Source: Tardiphaga sp. (GTDB taxonomy: Bacteria; Pseudomonadota; Alphaproteobacteria; Rhizobiales; Xanthobacteraceae). Taken from it: DNA of 16,157 nucleotides. Where the stretch lies: assembly GCA_028290325.1 (NCBI GenBank), contig JAQGJY010000018.1, forward strand, positions 1-16,157, given 5' to 3'. Positions 13,629 through 16,157 of this stretch are shown in pieces. The position numbers and the translations under genes are program-made. Positions within the stretch are counted from its first letter, which is position 1. The number at the start of each line of letters is the position of its first letter. Below the pieces are notes generated by a model. That model had not been told where the DNA came from. It ran no database searches and saw nothing but the letters and a program-made list of their open reading frames with translations.

Positions 13629-14075
13629 ATGGCGGCGACGACGGCATCGAACCACGAGATCGCCCGGCTGGCCAATGCCCATGCACGCGCTGATTTCGCG
13701 ACCTGGCAGATGATGGCCAAGCTGAAAAGCGTCGATGCCCTGCCGAACGACGCGCAAGAATTTTACGCGGGCTATTTGCGTCTGCTCGAACGGCCCAAGA
13801 CCACGACCGAAATGGCGACCGAAGCGACGATCAAGGTCGTCTATGCGCGGTACTATGAAAAGATGGGCGGCACCGGCAAGCCCCCGCGGATCGAGCCCGC
13901 GCCGCGCTCGCAGCCGACGCCAGCCGCGACCGGCACTGATAATGTAACGCCGTTCCGCCGCATCAAGCCGGCCGCGTCCGCGCCCGCCAGAAAGAAATCG
14001 CTGCCAGTTGCGCTGATCTTTACCGGCATGATCGCGATCGCCGTGGCCTTCCATTACGCCAAAACCGGCTTCTAG
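13629..14075 (+). CDS. Small predicted tail-anchored membrane protein of unknown function
   Basis: I do not recognise a family. The 148-residue product has a helical N-terminal domain (about 8-80, with WQMMAKLKSVDALPNDAQEF and VYARYYEKMGG), a Pro/Ala-rich basic linker (84-124) and one C-terminal transmembrane segment (about 125-143, LPVALIFTGMIAIAVAFHY) with only five residues after it. This predicts a cytoplasmic domain anchored by its tail. There is no signal peptide. The ATG at 13629 has a GGGG site about 8 bases upstream. Only 9 bases separate its stop from the MaoC start, and the MaoC ribosome binding site overlaps its stop, so it appears to be the first gene of the cluster. Its link to the enzymes that follow is unexplained. 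Confidence 0.8.
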   Translation: MAATTASNHEIARLANAHARADFATWQMMAKLKSVDALPNDAQEFYAGYLRLLERPKTTTEMATEATIKVVYARYYEKMGGTGKPPRIEPAPRSQPTPAATGTDNVTPFRRIKPAASAPARKKSLPVALIFTGMIAIAVAFHYAKTGF

Positions 14076-14084
14076 GGTTCGCGC

Positions 14085-14537
14085 GTGGCCGGCAAGTTCT
14101 TCGATCAGTTCGTCGTCGGCGAGGCCATCACCCATCAGGTGACGCGTACCGTTACCGAGACCGACAATCTGTTGTTCACGGCGCTGACTCACAACACCCA
14201 GCCGCTCCATCTCGACGCGGAATTCGCCGCCAAATCCGAGTTCGGCCACATCCTCGTCAACAGCATCTTCACGTTCGGGCTGATGATCGGCGTCTCCGTC
14301 ACCGATACGACGCTCGGCACGCTGGTCGCCAATCTCGGCATGGACAAGGTGGTCTTTCCGAAACCGGTCCGGATCGGCGACACGCTCAAGAGCGAAACGA
14401 CCGTCGTTGAAAAACGTGAAAGCCGGTCACGGCCGGGACAGGGCATCGTGGTCTTCGAGCATCGCTGCATCAACCAACGTGGCGAGATCGTCGCGCAATG
14501 CCTGCGCTCGGCGCTGATCAAGGGAAGCGCCTCATGA
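14085..14537 (+). CDS. MaoC-like enoyl-CoA hydratase/dehydratase (hot-dog fold)
   Basis: The 150-residue single hot-dog protein is of MaoC/(R)-specific enoyl-CoA hydratase type, which adds or removes water at acyl-CoA double bonds in the cytoplasm. Motifs: FFDQFVVGEAITHQVTRTVT (5-24), the active-site segment FTALTHNTQPLHLDAEFA (31-48) with His42, FGHILVNSIFTFGLMIG (53-69), and FPKPVRIGDTLKSETTVVEK (91-110). In PhaJ-type hydratases the segment reads D-x-N-P-x-H; here the aspartate is Asn37, while His42 is kept. The GTG start at 14085 has AGGG (14074-14077) 7 bases upstream. Its stop overlaps the CitE start (ATGA), so the two are probably translated together. The pairing suggests hydration of an unsaturated dicarboxyl-CoA before lyase cleavage, as in itaconyl-CoA hydratase. 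Confidence 0.9.
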   Translation: MAGKFFDQFVVGEAITHQVTRTVTETDNLLFTALTHNTQPLHLDAEFAAKSEFGHILVNSIFTFGLMIGVSVTDTTLGTLVANLGMDKVVFPKPVRIGDTLKSETTVVEKRESRSRPGQGIVVFEHRCINQRGEIVAQCLRSALIKGSAS

Positions 14538-15418
14538 TGTTGCGGTCGATGCTGTTCACGCCCGGCGACAGCCAGAAGAAGATGGACAAAGGCGCGACCG
14601 GCGCGGCCGATGCGTTGATCCTCGACCTCGAAGACTCCGTCACCGCCGCGCGACGACCCGAAGCGCGGATCATGGTGCGCGATTATCTGGTCGCGAAGCA
14701 GGATCGCACGACGCAGCAACTCTGGGTGCGGATCAATCCGCTCGATACGCCGGATGCGCTACTCGATCTCGCCGCGATCATCTCAGGACGACCGGACGGC
14801 ATCATCCTGCCCAAGGTAGACGGGCCCGCCGACGTCACCACTCTGGCGCATTATCTCGACGCGCTGGAGCCGGCCTTCGACATCTCATCAGGCCGCGTCA
14901 AGATCATGCCGGTCGCGACCGAGACCGCGCCGTCGATCTTCGCGCTCGGCGGCTACAAACATGCCAGCCCGCGACTTCACGGGCTGACATGGGGCGCCGA
15001 AGATATCGCGGCCGCGCTTGGCGCCAGCGCCAATCGCGACGCCAATGGCGCGCTGTATTTCACCTACCAGATGGCGCGATCTTTGTGTCTCGCGGGCGCG
15101 ATTGCCGCCGACGTCGTCCCGGTCGAAACCGTCTATCCCGATTTCCGCGATCTCGCCGGGCTCGAAGCCTATGCCGTCGCCGGCAAGCGCGACGGCTTTC
15201 GCGGCATGATGGCGATCCATCCCGATCAGGTCGCGATCATCAATCGCGCCTTCACGCCGACCGACAAAGAAATCATGTGGGCAACGCGCGTGGTCGAGGC
15301 GTTTGCCGCATCGAGCGACGGCGTCGTCGGGCTTGACGGCCAGATGCTCGACATGCCGCATCTCAAACAGGCACGCCGGCTGCTGGACACCGCCGCGCAG
15401 AGCGAATGGCGTCGATGA
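14534..15418 (+). CDS. CitE-like HpcH/HpaI-family CoA-ester lyase
   Basis: The 294-residue TIM-barrel enzyme belongs to the CitE-like group: citrate lyase beta subunit, malyl-CoA, citramalyl-CoA and (R)-HMG-CoA lyases. It catalyses Mg-dependent retro-aldol cleavage of a 3-hydroxyacyl-CoA. Visible motifs: RSMLFTPGDSQKKMDKG (4-20), ADALILDLEDSV (25-36), LWVRINPLDT with Arg66, ILPKVDGPADV (91-101), MPVATETA with metal ligand Glu130, LTWGAEDIAAALGA (151-164) with metal ligand Asp157, and MAIHPDQVAIIN (226-237). No citrate lyase alpha or gamma subunits are nearby, so it is the stand-alone kind. The start ATG at 14534 overlaps the MaoC stop; Met2 at 14537 is equally possible. The frame is open upstream inside maoC but not coding there. 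Its stop overlaps the ligase start, again ATGA. Confidence 0.92.
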   Translation: MMLRSMLFTPGDSQKKMDKGATGAADALILDLEDSVTAARRPEARIMVRDYLVAKQDRTTQQLWVRINPLDTPDALLDLAAIISGRPDGIILPKVDGPADVTTLAHYLDALEPAFDISSGRVKIMPVATETAPSIFALGGYKHASPRLHGLTWGAEDIAAALGASANRDANGALYFTYQMARSLCLAGAIAADVVPVETVYPDFRDLAGLEAYAVAGKRDGFRGMMAIHPDQVAIINRAFTPTDKEIMWATRVVEAFAASSDGVVGLDGQMLDMPHLKQARRLLDTAAQSEWRR

Positions 15419-16157
15419 TCGCGACCGATGAGACCACCACGATCGGCGAGGCGTTCGCGCGCGCCGCCGAGGCCTATGCGACGCGACCGTTTCTCTGCGT
15501 GCCTGAGGGCGCGCATCGCAATTATCATCCGCGCGGTTATGAAATCGACTTCGCCACCGCGACGCACGAGGTCGGTCGACTCTGCGCCGCCTACAGCGCC
15601 AGCGGCTTCGGCCACGGCCACCGCGTCGTCATGCTGCTCGACAACCGGCCCGAGCATTTCCTTCACAAGCTGGCGCTCAACACGCTCGGCGCCTGCATCG
15701 TGCCGGTCAATCCGGATTACCGCGCCGCCGAGATCGGCTACCTTATCGACAATTCGAAGGCCGATCTGGCCATCGTCGCCGACGATCGCCGCGAGCAATT
15801 GCTGGCCGGCATCGCGCTCGCGGCGCATAGGCCGCCGGTCGGATTGTTCGACGATCTTGGCTCGCTGCCCGCGCCAACGACGCCCGCCCGCGCCGAGGCG
15901 GTTACAGCCGCAACGCCGGCGAGCATTCTCTACACATCCGGCACCACCGGTCGCCCGAAAGGCTGCGTCCTCTCCCATGGTTACGAGGTCGCCTGCGGCG
16001 TCTGGTACGCGACGCGCGGGCATCTCGCGGCCTTCGATCCGGCTGGCGAGCGCATCTACAATCCGCTGCCGGCCTATCATGTCAATTCCTCGGTCGTGTC
16101 GTTTCCCGCCTGCATCGTCAGCGGCTCCTGCCACATCCAGACCGACCGCTTTCATCC
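15415..16157 (+). CDS. AMP-forming acyl-CoA ligase (CaiC-like), partial at the right edge
   Basis: This frame has no stop before the window ends; 247 residues of a protein expected to be about 500-540 long are visible. They cover the N-terminal half of an ANL-family ligase: LCAAYSASGFGHGHRVVMLL (57-76), LALNTLGACIVPVNPDYRAA (86-105, the typical shift into the AMP-binding domain), the P-loop ILYTSGTTGRPKG (171-183) and NPLPAYHVNSS (216-226), which resembles crotonobetaine/carnitine-CoA ligases. The C-terminal hinge and catalytic lysine lie outside. The ATG at 15415 overlaps the CitE stop (ATGA); an in-frame ATG at 15406 is an alternative. Third in a coupled MaoC-CitE-ligase series, it probably activates the acid whose CoA ester the other two enzymes process. 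Confidence 0.9.
   Translation, partial: MIATDETTTIGEAFARAAEAYATRPFLCVPEGAHRNYHPRGYEIDFATATHEVGRLCAAYSASGFGHGHRVVMLLDNRPEHFLHKLALNTLGACIVPVNPDYRAAEIGYLIDNSKADLAIVADDRREQLLAGIALAAHRPPVGLFDDLGSLPAPTTPARAEAVTAATPASILYTSGTTGRPKGCVLSHGYEVACGVWYATRGHLAAFDPAGERIYNPLPAYHVNSSVVSFPACIVSGSCHIQTDRFH

Noticed and set aside
293..16157. Biosynthetic cluster, defence island or mobile element
   Set aside because: No integrase, transposase, nuclease, toxin, phage gene or att-like repeats were seen, and base composition looks uniform; most genes are housekeeping or catabolic singletons.

Overview
The window is GC-rich and densely coding. Several genes start with GTG or TTG, intergenic gaps are short, and the mix of acyl-CoA genes, DHA2 transporter, FAS1 protein and LemA/TPM operon suggests an alphaproteobacterium of the Bradyrhizobium/Rhodopseudomonas type (Nitrobacteraceae). 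This assignment is inferred from style and protein flavour. There is no rRNA, tRNA or other phylogenetic marker, and no phage, integrase, transposase, CRISPR array or plasmid gene. It reads as ordinary chromosome.

Layout from left to right. 1-292: a possible 15-codon start of a minus-strand gene at the left edge, then a promoter region. 293-1498: a family III (CaiB/BaiF) CoA-transferase (+). 1499-1714: a leader holding a long nested hairpin. 1715-2299: a secreted FAS1 (fasciclin) protein (+). 2339-2374: a strong bidirectional terminator shared with a convergent minus-strand gene (2391-3362) for an unrecognised single-span membrane protein with a coiled coil. 3523-4134: a GST-like protein (+), divergent from it. 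4219-6201: a minus-strand operon lemA, TPM/Gly-rich membrane protein, second TPM protein. 6439-7401: a nitronate monooxygenase-like flavoprotein (-). Across a 112-bp divergent region with two inverted repeats, 7514-9076 encodes an acyl-CoA synthetase (+). 9247-10620: a DHA2-type efflux transporter. 10835-12253: a GlgA-type glycogen synthase with a TTG start. 12338-13474: a secreted HSL-family alpha/beta hydrolase.

The right edge carries the most tightly packed cluster. A small tail-anchored protein (13629-14075) is followed by a MaoC hydratase (14085-14537), a CitE-type CoA-ester lyase (14534-15418) and an acyl-CoA ligase (15415 to the window end). Gaps are 9 bp or less and two junctions are ATGA overlaps. 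Together these predict activation of an organic acid to its CoA ester, hydration of an enoyl-CoA, then retro-aldol cleavage. That is the logic of itaconate/citramalyl-CoA or related C5-C6 dicarboxylate degradation.

I did not find a clearly new system. The better leads are that cluster and several enzymes with substitutions at normally conserved active-site positions: MaoC Asp to Asn, GlgA Lys15 to Arg, NMO His to Gln, and hydrolase HGGG to RGGG. Structured non-coding elements upstream of the FAS1 gene and in the NMO/ligase promoter region are also worth a look.
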